A stretch of 64,000 nt of DNA from AP-16 sp046727735 (lineage in GTDB: Bacteria > Pseudomonadota > Alphaproteobacteria > Rhizobiales > Xanthobacteraceae), in the NCBI GenBank assembly GCA_046727735.1, contig JBKPDF010000059.1, positions 1-64,000 of the forward strand, written 5' to 3'. Every line of letters starts with the position of its first letter. The stretch's first letter is position 1. Below the pieces are notes generated by a model. It did no database searches. It saw only the letters and a list, made by a program, of their open reading frames with translations, and was not told the DNA's origin. The position numbers were made by a program, and so were the translations under genes. Below, piece by piece: positions 46,927 to 55,939 of this stretch.

Positions 46927-47106
46927 CTAACGAGACTTTGACGCGAGGCGGGATGAGACCAACGCCGACGACGGTTTCAGTTTGCGAAATCCGGCGGACT
47001 TCGCTTTGTCCCAGTCGACATAGCTCGCGGAATCGCGACTTTCCCAAAAAGCCCGTTCAGTGGCCTCAGCTCCGAAGCGGGGAATGGTTTTGAGTCTCTT
47101 TGACAT
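46927..47106 (-). pseudogene. truncated CopG/BrnA-type antitoxin relic upstream of hemF
   Basis: A 59-residue frame starting MSKRLKTIPRFGAEATERAFWES and continuing YVDWDKAKSAGFRKLKPSS. This matches the N-terminal half of the CopG-like antitoxin group (IPRFxxExxExxFWExxDSxxYxDWxKAxxxxFxxLKPS). Family members go on for about 25-30 residues with ISLRLPxxLLxxIK; here the frame ends in SRLASKSR and stops. No toxin gene is adjacent: the upstream gene is trmL. It is most likely a decayed remnant of a toxin-antitoxin pair. Confidence 0.6.
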
Positions 47107-47129
47107 ATCGGGATGCCTCGGAACCGATG

Positions 47130-47588
47130 TTATACCGGAAATCCGCGCAGCTGGCGCAGCGCCTCGCCGAGCACCATCGCGGCCGCGACCGCGACATTGA
47201 GCGAGCGCAGCCCCGGCCGCATCGGGATTGTCAGCCGCGCGTCCGCAGCCGCATGCACCTGCTCCGGAACGCCCGCGGATTCCCGGCCGAACAGCAGGAT
47301 GTCTTCCGCGCGGAATGCATGATCGGTGTAGGGCAGGGTGCCGCGGGTCGACAGCAGCACGAGCCGCAGGCGCTTCCCGGCCCGCCATGCCTCGAAGCCA
47401 TCCCAGGAGACGTGGCGCACGAGCGCGACCTCGTCGAGATAATCCATGCCGGCGCGGCGGAAGGCGCGATCCGAGACCGGGAAGCCCGCGGGCTCGATGA
47501 TGTGGGCTTCGACATCGAGGCAGGCGCACAAGCGCAGAATGGTCGCGGTGTTCGGCGCGATATCAGGCTGAAACAGCGCGAGCCTCAT
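47130..47588 (-). CDS. trmL: tRNA (cytidine(34)-2'-O)-methyltransferase
   Basis: A 152-residue SPOUT methyltransferase, the TrmL/YibK length. Visible parts are LFQPDIAPNTATILRLCACLDVEAHIIEPAGF at the start, ILLFGRESAGVPEQVHAAADARLTIPM with the knot, and LRSLNVAVAAAMVLGEALRQL. It methylates the wobble ribose of leucine tRNAs. The ATG at 47588 begins at the conserved MRLALFQPDIAPN. It is divergent from petA, and this trmL-petABC arrangement recurs in related genomes. Confidence 0.92.
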   Translation of the reverse strand: MRLALFQPDIAPNTATILRLCACLDVEAHIIEPAGFPVSDRAFRRAGMDYLDEVALVRHVSWDGFEAWRAGKRLRLVLLSTRGTLPYTDHAFRAEDILLFGRESAGVPEQVHAAADARLTIPMRPGLRSLNVAVAAAMVLGEALRQLRGFPV

Positions 47589-47876
47589 GCGCGAATGCTC
47601 GACCACGTCGCCGATTTCCTCATCCGATCAACTCGGCAATCCGACGGGCCGCCGCATTTTTAGCGCCGAGTTCGCATTGCGCCGCGCAAGCGCCGGTACC
47701 GCGATGCCGGGCTTGCACGATCGGACCAAGGGTGCCAATAGAACGCCGCCGGAACGCGCCGCCTGCCCGCCTTTCCCCATGGCGGGCTGCGGTCGGTCCG
47801 TCCGCCGCCGAGGGGAGCGCGGCCGCTCTCCGGGTTTGCAGCGCGGGCGGTTCGATCGGCAAGAGAGGACCCTGTT
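47589..47876. other. divergent trmL / petA promoter region
   Basis: A 288-bp gap. The sequence shows no clear gene and no terminator. An AGAGAGGA stretch 8-9 bp before the petA GTG start is the ribosome-binding site. A GGCGGGC/GCCCGCC pair around 47761-47787 could form a hairpin in the 5' leader of petA. Confidence 0.4.
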
Positions 47877-48404
47877 GTGACCACGACGACTGCGGCCCAA
47901 CCGACACGCCGCGATTTTCTCTACATCGCGACCGGGGCCGCCGGAGCCGCCGCCGTCCTCGCCTCGGCCTGGCCGCTGATCTCGCAGATGAATCCCGATC
48001 AGTCGACGATTGCCGCCGGCGCCCCGATCGAAGTCGATCTCGCGCCGATCGCCGAAGGCCAGGTCATCAAGGTGTTCTGGCGCGGCAAGCCGATCTTCAT
48101 CGACCACCGCACGAAGAAGGAGATCGAGGAGGCCCGCAGCATCGATTGGCACACGCTGCCCGATCCCCAGGCCGATCAGGCACGCGTCAAGGAAGGTCAC
48201 GATCAATGGCTGGTCCTGATCGGGATCTGCACGCATCTCGGCTGCATCCCGCTGGCGCATCAGGGCGATTACGACGGCTGGTTCTGCCCTTGCCACGGCT
48301 CGCAATACGATACGTCCGGCCGCATCCGCCGCGGCCCGGCACCTGCCAACCTGGCGCTGCCGCCCTATGCGTTCGTGTCCGACACCAAGATCCGGATCGG
48401 ATGA
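47877..48404 (+). CDS. petA: ubiquinol-cytochrome c reductase, Rieske iron-sulfur subunit
   Basis: A 175-residue Rieske protein. A Tat-type signal anchor, TRRDFLYIATGAAGAAAVLASA, covers residues 10-31. The 2Fe-2S ligands are in CTHLGC (C118, H120, C123) and CPCHGS (C137, C139, H140). It transfers electrons from ubiquinol to cytochrome c1 in the bc1 complex of the inner membrane. A GTG start is used. It is first in the petABC operon, 18 bp before petB. Confidence 0.96.
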   Translation: MTTTTAAQPTRRDFLYIATGAAGAAAVLASAWPLISQMNPDQSTIAAGAPIEVDLAPIAEGQVIKVFWRGKPIFIDHRTKKEIEEARSIDWHTLPDPQADQARVKEGHDQWLVLIGICTHLGCIPLAHQGDYDGWFCPCHGSQYDTSGRIRRGPAPANLALPPYAFVSDTKIRIG

Positions 48405-48422
48405 GGTTTCGGGACCGCGACG

Positions 48423-49712
48423 ATGAACGAGAACTCGATCTACCGGCCCGAGGAACACACGGTCTATGAGCCGAAGAACCGGCTCCTGAAATGGCTGGAA
48501 GTCCGGCTGCCGATCCTGAGCCTGATCCACGTTTCCTTCGTCGCCTATCCGACGCCGCGCAACCTCAATTACTGGTGGACGTTCGGCGGCATTCTCACCT
48601 TCCTGCTCGCGGCGCAGATCGTGACCGGCGTCGTGCTGGCGATGCATTACACGCCTCACGTCGATCATGCCTTCCATTCCGTCGAGCAGATCATGCGGGA
48701 CGTCAACTGGGGCTGGCTGCTGCGCTATGCGCATGCGGTCGGCGCCTCGATGTTCTTCCTCGCCGCTTATATCCACCTGTTCCGCGGCCTTTACTACGGC
48801 TCCTACAAAGAGCCGCGCGAGGTGCTGTGGATCCTCGGCGTCATCATCCTGCTGCTGATGATCATCACCGGCTTCATGGGCTACGTGCTGCCGTGGGGAC
48901 AGATGAGCTTCTGGGCCGCGACCGTGATCACCAACCTGTTCTCAGCGATCCCGCTGTTCGGGGAATCGATCGTCACCTGGTTGTGGGGCGGCTATTCGGT
49001 AGGCAATCCGACGCTGAACCGCTTCTTCTCGCTGCATTATCTCTTGCCGTTCGTGATCGTGGGTGTGGTCGTTCTTCACGTCTGGGCGCTGCACGTCGCG
49101 GGCCAGAACAATCCGGCCGGGATCGAGCCGAAATCGAAGCGGGACGTGGTGCCGTTCACGCCCCACGCCACCATCAAGGACTTGTTCATGATGATGGTGT
49201 TCTGCATCGTCTATGCTTGGTTCGTGTTCTACATGCCGAACTATCTCGGCCATCCCGACAATTACATTCCGGCGAACCCGGCGGTGACCCCGACCCACAT
49301 CGTGCCGGAATGGTATTATTTGCCGTTCTACGCGATCCTGCGCGCCATCCCCAACAAGCTGCTCGGCGTGCTGTTTCTGGTCAGCTCGATCGCGATCCTG
49401 GCATTCGTGCCCTGGCTCGATACTTCAAAAGTGAGATCGGGAAGCTATCGGCCGCTGTACCGCCCATTCTTCTGGGTGTTTGCCGCGGCGTGCGTCGGGC
49501 TCGGGTGGCTCGGCTCGAAGCCCGCCGAGGGCAATTACGTGCTCGCCGCGCGCATTCTCACCGCTTGGTATTTCATCCATTTCCTCGTGATCCTGCCGCT
49601 GCTCGGCTTGATCGAGCGGTCGAAGCCGCTGCCCGCCTCGATCAGCGAGGCGATCGAGCGCAGGGCGCCCGGATCGGCAGTCGCGAGCGGCGCCGCGGTG
49701 CCCGAACGGTGA
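48423..49712 (+). CDS. petB: cytochrome b subunit of the bc1 complex
   Basis: A 429-residue inner-membrane protein with eight predicted helices. The haem-ligand helices read WLLRYAHAVGASMFFLAAYIHLFRG and FVIVGVVVLHVWALHVAG, with the Qo-site motif PEWYYLP after the fourth helix pair (HIVPEWYYLPFYAILRAIPNK). It carries hemes bL and bH and both quinone sites. The gene ends at 49712 and cytochrome c1 is separate, unlike the fused fbcH of Bradyrhizobium. The C-terminal 30 residues are polar (EAIERRAPGSAVASGAAVPER). Confidence 0.96.
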   Translation: MNENSIYRPEEHTVYEPKNRLLKWLEVRLPILSLIHVSFVAYPTPRNLNYWWTFGGILTFLLAAQIVTGVVLAMHYTPHVDHAFHSVEQIMRDVNWGWLLRYAHAVGASMFFLAAYIHLFRGLYYGSYKEPREVLWILGVIILLLMIITGFMGYVLPWGQMSFWAATVITNLFSAIPLFGESIVTWLWGGYSVGNPTLNRFFSLHYLLPFVIVGVVVLHVWALHVAGQNNPAGIEPKSKRDVVPFTPHATIKDLFMMMVFCIVYAWFVFYMPNYLGHPDNYIPANPAVTPTHIVPEWYYLPFYAILRAIPNKLLGVLFLVSSIAILAFVPWLDTSKVRSGSYRPLYRPFFWVFAAACVGLGWLGSKPAEGNYVLAARILTAWYFIHFLVILPLLGLIERSKPLPASISEAIERRAPGSAVASGAAVPER

Positions 49713-49734
49713 TGGCACGTCGGGGGAGCGCGCA

Positions 49735-50574
49735 ATGAACGGCACCGGCAAGTTTCGCGCGTTGGCGCTGGCCGGAGCGTTGGCATTGCTGGGCACCGCG
49801 GCCGGCGCCGAGGAGGCGGAGATTCCGCCGCCGGTGAAATGGTCGTTCGCCGGCCCGTTCGGCATGTATGACGAGGGCCAGCTGCAGCGCGGCTTCAAGG
49901 TCTATCGCGAGGTCTGTCAAGCCTGCCACAGCTTGTCTTACGTCGCGTTCCGCAATTTGGGGGAGCCGGGCGGGCCCGGCTTCTCGGCCGGACAAGTCAA
50001 GACGATCGCCGCCGAATATCAGATCTCCGACGGGCCCAACGAGCAGGGCGAGATGTTCCAGCGTCCCGGCCGCCCCGCCGATTATTTCCCCTCGCCGTAT
50101 CCGAACGAGCAGGCGGCGCGCGCCGCGCACAACGGCGTGCTTCCGCCCGACCTGTCGCTGATCACCAAGGCGCGCGGCTACGAGCGCGGCTTTCCCTGGT
50201 TCATCTTCGATATCTTCACGCAATATCAGGAAGGCGGGCCCGACTACGTCGCCGCCATGTTGCAGGGCTACGAGAACCCGCCGTCGGGATTCCAGATGCC
50301 TCAAGGCGCGCAGTACAACAAATATTTCCCCGGCCATGCGCTGCAAATGCCGTCGCCGCTCACCGACGGTCAGGTCGAATACACCGACGGGACGCCGGCC
50401 GACGTGCGGCATTATTCCGAGGATGTCACCGCGTTCTTGCAATGGGCCGCGGAGCCGCACCTGGTGGCGCGCAAGCGCGGCGGGCTGCAGGTGATGATCT
50501 TTCTCGTAGTGTTCGCCGGCCTGCTGTATTTCACCAAAAAAAAGGTGTGGGCGAGCGTGCCCGGGCACGCTTGA
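49735..50574 (+). CDS. petC: cytochrome c1 subunit of the bc1 complex
   Basis: A 279-residue protein with a signal peptide at residues 1-25 (LALAGALALLGTAAGAEE). The haem-c site is C61-QA-CH65, the axial methionine candidate lies in the YNKYFPGHALQMPSPL segment, and a C-terminal anchor helix (GLQVMIFLVVFAGLLYFTKKKVW) holds it in the membrane. It passes electrons from the Rieske protein to cytochrome c. It follows petB by 22 bp and starts at its own ATG. Confidence 0.95.
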   Translation: MNGTGKFRALALAGALALLGTAAGAEEAEIPPPVKWSFAGPFGMYDEGQLQRGFKVYREVCQACHSLSYVAFRNLGEPGGPGFSAGQVKTIAAEYQISDGPNEQGEMFQRPGRPADYFPSPYPNEQAARAAHNGVLPPDLSLITKARGYERGFPWFIFDIFTQYQEGGPDYVAAMLQGYENPPSGFQMPQGAQYNKYFPGHALQMPSPLTDGQVEYTDGTPADVRHYSEDVTAFLQWAAEPHLVARKRGGLQVMIFLVVFAGLLYFTKKKVWASVPGHA

Positions 50575-50602
50575 TGCGCCGCACGATCGCCGCGGAATCT
50601 CC

Positions 50603-51478
50603 ATGACGCAGGCGGTGCTCGGCATCATCGGCGGGTCCGGCATCTACGACCTACCCGGCCTCCAAAACGCGCGCGAGGAGCGCATCGATACGCCCTGGGG
50701 CGAGCCTTCGGCGCCACTGCGCCGAGGCGAGATCGCGGGGCTTGCGGTGGTCTTTCTCTCCCGCCACGACCGCGGGCATCGGCTCTCCCCCTCCGACATC
50801 AACTACCGCGCCAACATCGATGCGCTCAAGCGCGCAGGTGTGACCGATCTCGTCTCGCTCTCCGCCTGCGGCTCGTTCCGGGAGGAGCTGCCTCCCGGCA
50901 CCTTCGTCCTGGTCGACCAGTTCGTCGATCGCACCTACAAGCGCCAGAGCTCGTTCTTTGGCACCGGTCTGGTCGCGCACGTGTCGATGGCGCATCCGGT
51001 CTCGCCGCGGCTGCACCTGCATCTCGCCGAAGCCGCCACGGCCGAAGGCCTCGAGGTCGCGCGCGGCGGCACCTACGTCTGCATCGAGGGGCCGCAGTTC
51101 TCGACCTTGGCCGACAGCCTCACATACAAACAACTCGGATATGCGGTGATCGGCATGACCAACATGCCGGAGGCGAAGCTCGCGCGCGAGGCGGAGATTT
51201 GCTACGCGACCGTCGCCATGGTCACCGATTTCGACTGCTGGCACCCGGACCACGACGCCGTCACGGTCGCCGACGTGATCAAGGTGCTCACCGCGAACGC
51301 CGAGAAGGCGAAAGGGCTGGTGACGCGGCTCGCGCGAGAGTTCCCGCGCGAGCACGAGCCTTGCCCGATCGGATCCGACCGCGCGCTCGACAACGCGCTC
51401 ATCACCGCGCCCGAGGCGCGCGATCCCGAGCTCATCAAGAAGCTCGACGCCGTTGCCGGAAGGGTGCTGGGCCGCTGA
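50603..51478 (+). CDS. mtnP: S-methyl-5'-thioadenosine phosphorylase
   Basis: A 291-residue family-2 nucleoside phosphorylase. It has GIIGGSGIYDLPGL at the start, LSRHDRGHRLSPSDINYRANI, CIEGPQFST, and the TDFDCWHPDHD motif that marks MTA-type rather than purine-nucleoside phosphorylases. It splits methylthioadenosine to adenine and methylthioribose 1-phosphate. It lies 28 bp after petC, and an adenine phosphoribosyltransferase gene follows, which would recycle the adenine released. Confidence 0.93.
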   Translation: MTQAVLGIIGGSGIYDLPGLQNAREERIDTPWGEPSAPLRRGEIAGLAVVFLSRHDRGHRLSPSDINYRANIDALKRAGVTDLVSLSACGSFREELPPGTFVLVDQFVDRTYKRQSSFFGTGLVAHVSMAHPVSPRLHLHLAEAATAEGLEVARGGTYVCIEGPQFSTLADSLTYKQLGYAVIGMTNMPEAKLAREAEICYATVAMVTDFDCWHPDHDAVTVADVIKVLTANAEKAKGLVTRLAREFPREHEPCPIGSDRALDNALITAPEARDPELIKKLDAVAGRVLGR

Positions 51479-51839
51479 TCGCCGCGTGCTGGTAGCCGGC
51501 TCACGCGGCGGCCGGCGTCAGCGGCATGTTGAGTAGATCATCCAGCGTCCGCCCGGCTCGAGGCTTCAGCCGGGCGACCCAAAACGATTCCGGTCCAGAC
51601 ATGGTGACTCGCCCGCTGCGCTCGGCAGCGCCGCGTTAGGATGCGACGGCGTCTCGCCGCATAGGGTGCGCCGGAGCCGAGCCTTCCGGTGCGCCCGATC
51701 CCATCGCAAGAATTATTTTGCAATCTTGCGTTGCTGGTCGGCCAAAGTCAACGTCCATCGTCGCTTCCCGCTTCCGGTTGCGCCGGCTGTGCGGGTTCGA
51801 CAAAGTGACACCGGCATCACAGGAGGGATGGGGAATTCC
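51479..51839. other. intergenic region between mtnP and apt
   Basis: A 361-bp gap. An inverted repeat CGCAAGA-N12-TCTTGCG lies at 51705-51730, about 110 bp before the apt start. An AGGAGG ribosome-binding site at 51821-51826 serves apt. No gene with a credible start is seen; the gap suggests that apt has its own promoter. Confidence 0.45.
51705..51730. promoter_or_regulatory. inverted repeat CGCAAGA-N12-TCTTGCG upstream of apt
   Basis: Perfect seven-base arms enclose an AT-rich 12-bp centre (ATTATTTTGCAA). It lies 110 bp upstream of the apt ATG. It could be a repressor site or an mRNA hairpin; no known regulator consensus is recognised. Confidence 0.3.
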
Positions 51840-52388
51840 ATGGCAGCAGCGGCGATCGAGCACGATCTCAAGGCGACGATCCGCACCATCGCCAATTATC
51901 CCAAGCCCGGGATCATGTTCCGCGACATTACCACGCTGTTGGGCGACGCGCGGGCGTTCCGCCGTGCCGTCGACGAGCTGGTCCAGCCCTGGGCGGGCGC
52001 CAAGATCGACAAGGTCGCCGGCATCGAGGCGCGCGGCTTCATCCTCGGCGGGGCGGTCGCGCATCAGGTCTCGGCCGGTTTCATCCCGATCCGCAAGAAG
52101 GGCAAGCTGCCGCACACCACGGTGCGCATCGCCTATTCGCTCGAATACGGCCTCGACGAGATGGAGATGCATGAGGACGCGGTCGCGCCCGGGGAGCGCA
52201 TCGTGCTGGTCGACGATCTGATCGCCACGGGCGGGACGGCGGAAGGCGCCGTCAAGCTCCTGCGCAATGCCGGCGCACAGGTGCTCGCAGCGTGCTTCAT
52301 CATCGATCTGCCGGACCTCGGTGGTGCCGACAAGTTGCGCAAGCTCGATGTCCCGGTGCGCACCCTGGTGAGCTTCGAAGGACACTGA
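51840..52388 (+). CDS. apt: adenine phosphoribosyltransferase
   Basis: A 182-residue type I phosphoribosyltransferase of Apt length. It holds ATIRTIANYPKPGIMFRDITTLL at the start, EARGFILGGAVAHQVSAGFIPIRKKGKLP in the middle and the PRPP-binding VLVDDLIATGGTAEGAV. It makes AMP from adenine and PRPP. Two ATG codons are in frame: 51828 lies only 1 bp after AGGAGG, so 51840 is preferred, with the longer form possible. With mtnP it forms the adenine salvage branch of the methionine cycle. Confidence 0.94.
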   Translation: MAAAAIEHDLKATIRTIANYPKPGIMFRDITTLLGDARAFRRAVDELVQPWAGAKIDKVAGIEARGFILGGAVAHQVSAGFIPIRKKGKLPHTTVRIAYSLEYGLDEMEMHEDAVAPGERIVLVDDLIATGGTAEGAVKLLRNAGAQVLAACFIIDLPDLGGADKLRKLDVPVRTLVSFEGH

Positions 52389-52404
52389 CTGCAGCGTGGC
52401 GAGG

Positions 52405-53679
52405 TCAAACTCGCCTTGCGCTCGCCCGTTGCAAGGATCCGCGCAAAATCACGGCGAGCGGCAGCGTGATCGCGGCGATTGCGGCAATCAGCGCGACGGT
52501 CGCCGCCACTCCGATCGCGTCGGTGACGAACCCGTAGGCAAACGGCGCGAGTGCGCCGCCGCCGATCGTGCCGGTGTAGAACACGGCGAAAGCCCGGGTT
52601 CTGGCCGCGGGGGCAACGAGATCCGCCACCGATCCGTACAGCACCGAGGAGGTGCCGCTCAGCGCTACCCCGAGCAGTGGAATGAGTGGCAAAGCGGCGG
52701 ATAGCGACAGCGGCAGCAACGCCAAAATGCCGAGCGCGGTCAGGCTTTCGGTCAGGATCACGGTCGCGAAGACCCCGATCCGGACGCCGATGAAGGTGCA
52801 GACCAGCTTGCCGGCGGCGCCGCCGAGAAACGCCAGCGTGAGCGCCAAGCCGACCGTCGGCAGTTCCGCGCCTTTCCCCTGCAGCAGGAAGGGCAGGAAC
52901 GTGAGAAACGCGGTGCGCGTCGAATTATCGATCGTGCCCACCGCCAGCAGGACGGGAAAGCCGCGTCCTCCGGCCCCGCCGAACACGCGAGCATCCGCGC
53001 CGTGCCGGCGCGTTGCGGGGGCACGCCCGGCCAGGCGCGGCAGCAACAGCAAGATCGCCGCCGCCGCGCCAATCCCGACGGTGCCGAGCAATCCCACCGT
53101 GATGCGCCAAGGCAACAGCAGCATCATCAGCGTCGCCGCCGCCGGGAACAGTACTTTGCCGATGTCGCCGGAGAAATTGTAGGTGCCGATCGCGGCGAGC
53201 GATCGCGGTCCGGCGAACGCCTGCGCGACCAGCGCCGAGCCGATCGGGTGCTGCGCGCTCGAGCCGATCCCGGCGAGGAAGAGGGCCGCGGCAAGAAACG
53301 CATATCCCGAACTCCAGCCCATCGCGCAGAAGCACGCGCCGGCGAGCGCCGTCCCCATCGCGAGCACCGCGGCGGCGCCGATCCGTTCCGCGAGCAAGCC
53401 GGCCGGAATCTGAAACGCCGCCATGGTTCCCGAGAGCATCGAACGCAACAGCCCCACCGCCGCATAGCTCAGCGCGAACTCCGCCTGCCAGATCGGCAGC
53501 ATGACGTACACGAGATCGGAATAGCCGTCGTGCAGCGCGTGCACGGGAAGCGCGACGCCCATCGTGCGCCGTTGGTCGTGCGGCGAGGCGGCGGACTCCG
53601 TATCGCGCGCCGCGGGCGAGAGTTGCGGCTCGAGCAGCATTGCGGGCGGTGCCCCGTTCGCAAAGGTGGCCCGCTGCAT
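52405..53679 (-). CDS. MFS family transporter
   Basis: A 424-residue permease with about 12 predicted helices. The first loop LHDGYSDLVYVMLPIWQAEFALSYAAVGLLRS and GSSAQHPIGSALVAQAFAGPRSLAAIGTYNFSGDIGKV are typical of the fosmidomycin-resistance/FSR-like subgroup. The ATG at 53679 is chosen; a longer start at 53703 adds eight basic residues. It is convergent with apt (16-bp gap) and divergent from the DUF4282 gene (97-bp gap). The substrate is unknown. Confidence 0.88.
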   Translation of the reverse strand: MQRATFANGAPPAMLLEPQLSPAARDTESAASPHDQRRTMGVALPVHALHDGYSDLVYVMLPIWQAEFALSYAAVGLLRSMLSGTMAAFQIPAGLLAERIGAAAVLAMGTALAGACFCAMGWSSGYAFLAAALFLAGIGSSAQHPIGSALVAQAFAGPRSLAAIGTYNFSGDIGKVLFPAAATLMMLLLPWRITVGLLGTVGIGAAAAILLLLPRLAGRAPATRRHGADARVFGGAGGRGFPVLLAVGTIDNSTRTAFLTFLPFLLQGKGAELPTVGLALTLAFLGGAAGKLVCTFIGVRIGVFATVILTESLTALGILALLPLSLSAALPLIPLLGVALSGTSSVLYGSVADLVAPAARTRAFAVFYTGTIGGGALAPFAYGFVTDAIGVAATVALIAAIAAITLPLAVILRGSLQRASARRV

Positions 53680-53776
53680 AGGCTCCGACCGCCGCCGGGT
53701 CAATTACGGCGCGTTGACCGAGATTTACGAAATGTGCAGGGTCCGCCCCGGGAGCATCGCGACCGGGAGGGACCTA

Positions 53777-54067
53777 ATGTTCTACGTCGGTGATCTGTTC
53801 CAGTGGGACCGGTTCATCACGCCCGCGATCATCCGCACGTTCTATTGGCTTGTGCTGGTGGTCTCGGTGCTGTTCGGCTTGGCCGGGATGATCTCCGCGC
53901 TCGGCACGATGGCAGTCAATCCGATTGCCGGTTTGCTGATGCTGATTGCGAGCTTTGCCGGCATGCTGGCCGGGATCGTGTTCGCCCGCATCGCGGCCGA
54001 GCTGGTGCTGATCGCCTTCCGGATCAACGAACATCTCGGTGCGCTGCGCGACCGCGGCCGGATGTGA
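53777..54067 (+). CDS. DUF4282 small membrane protein
   Basis: A 96-residue protein with two predicted helices (IIRTFYWLVLVVSVLFGLAGMISAL at about 18-42 and PIAGLLMLIASFAGMLAGIVFARIAAELVLIAFR at about 49-82). The motif RIAAELVLIAFRINEHL near the end is the DUF4282 signature. The function is unknown. A GGGAGGGA ribosome-binding site lies 6 bp before the ATG at 53777; a longer upstream frame is not coding. It is divergent from the MFS gene. Confidence 0.85.
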   Translation: MFYVGDLFQWDRFITPAIIRTFYWLVLVVSVLFGLAGMISALGTMAVNPIAGLLMLIASFAGMLAGIVFARIAAELVLIAFRINEHLGALRDRGRM

Positions 54068-54073
54068 GGGCTC

Positions 54074-54159
54074 GTCGTGGCCGGGCTTGTCCCGGCCACC
54101 CACGGTTCGTTGCCGACGGTTCACGACGTGGATGCCCGGGCACGAGGCCGGGCATGACG
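54074..54159. repeat. dispersed repeat GGCCGGGCTTGTCCCGGCC type (family B, copy 5)
   Basis: Units GGCCGGGCTTGTCCCGGCC (54079-54097) and GCCCGGGCACGAGGCCGGGC (near 54133-54152) are flanked by CGTCGTG and CATGACG ends. It matches the layout of the element at 10414-10566, and lies between the convergent DUF4282 and ychF genes. Confidence 0.7.
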
Positions 54160-54171
54160 AGGGGAGGGTGC

Positions 54172-55269
<1,098 letters not shown>

Positions 55270-55275
55270 GGCGGC

Positions 55276-55905
55276 TCAGGTGGGCTCGCCGGCTCCGTCC
55301 GGGGGCGCGCCCGGACGCTTGGGTTCGGCGAGGCCCTTGGCGGCCATCGCCAGATGGACCTTGTTCTGGAACGTCGCGTCCTCGCCACGGACGAGCAGGA
55401 CGGCGTTTTCCGCGATGATTTCGCACAACGTCTCCACCCACGCGCGGTCGTTCTTGCCGAACGGGCTCAGCACATGGCGCTGTACCAGCTCTTTGTCGCC
55501 GGGATGGCCGACCCCGATGCGCACGCGGCGGTACTCGTTGCCGATGTGGGCGCTGATCGAGCGCAGGCCGTTGTGACCGGCGGTGCCGCCGCCGACCTTC
55601 ACCCGCACTTTGCCGGGCGCGAGATCGATCTCGTCGTGGAACACCAGCGTGTCGTGCGGTGCGATCTTGTAGAAACGCACAGCTTCGGCGACCGCGCGGC
55701 CGGATTCGTTCATGTAGGTTCCGGGCTTGAGCAGCAGCGCGCGATCCGCTCCGAGCGTACCTTCGGCCGCGACACCTTGAAAGCGACGGCGCCAAGGCGC
55801 GATGCCGTGGCGCGCCGCAATCGCGTCGAGCGCCATGAAGCCGATATTGTGGCGATGGCCGGTGTAGGCCGCGCCGGGATTCCCGAGCCCGACGAACAGC
55901 AGCAT
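55276..55905 (-). CDS. pth: peptidyl-tRNA hydrolase
   Basis: A 209-residue Pth. The catalytic pair is N9 and H19 in GLGNPGAAYTGHRHNIGF, followed by KPGTYMNESGRAV, FHDEIDLAPGKVRVKVGGGTAGHNGLRSI and GVGHPGDKELVQRHVLSPFGKND. It frees tRNA from peptidyl-tRNA dropped by ribosomes. The C-terminal 20 residues (AEPKRPGAPPDGAGEPT) are a flexible tail. The ATG at 55905 begins the usual N-terminus; the longer upstream frame is not conserved. It lies 34 bp after the rplY stop. Confidence 0.95.
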   Translation of the reverse strand: MLLFVGLGNPGAAYTGHRHNIGFMALDAIAARHGIAPWRRRFQGVAAEGTLGADRALLLKPGTYMNESGRAVAEAVRFYKIAPHDTLVFHDEIDLAPGKVRVKVGGGTAGHNGLRSISAHIGNEYRRVRIGVGHPGDKELVQRHVLSPFGKNDRAWVETLCEIIAENAVLLVRGEDATFQNKVHLAMAAKGLAEPKRPGAPPDGAGEPT

Positions 55906-55939
55906 GGCGCTTGCCGCGCGGCGCCCGCCGCGCGCGGCC

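Noticed and set aside
50580..52388. mtnP and apt as a single operon unit with petABC
   Set aside because: mtnP follows petC by only 28 bp and may be in the pet operon, but the 361-bp gap before apt with its own inverted repeat argues for a separate apt promoter.
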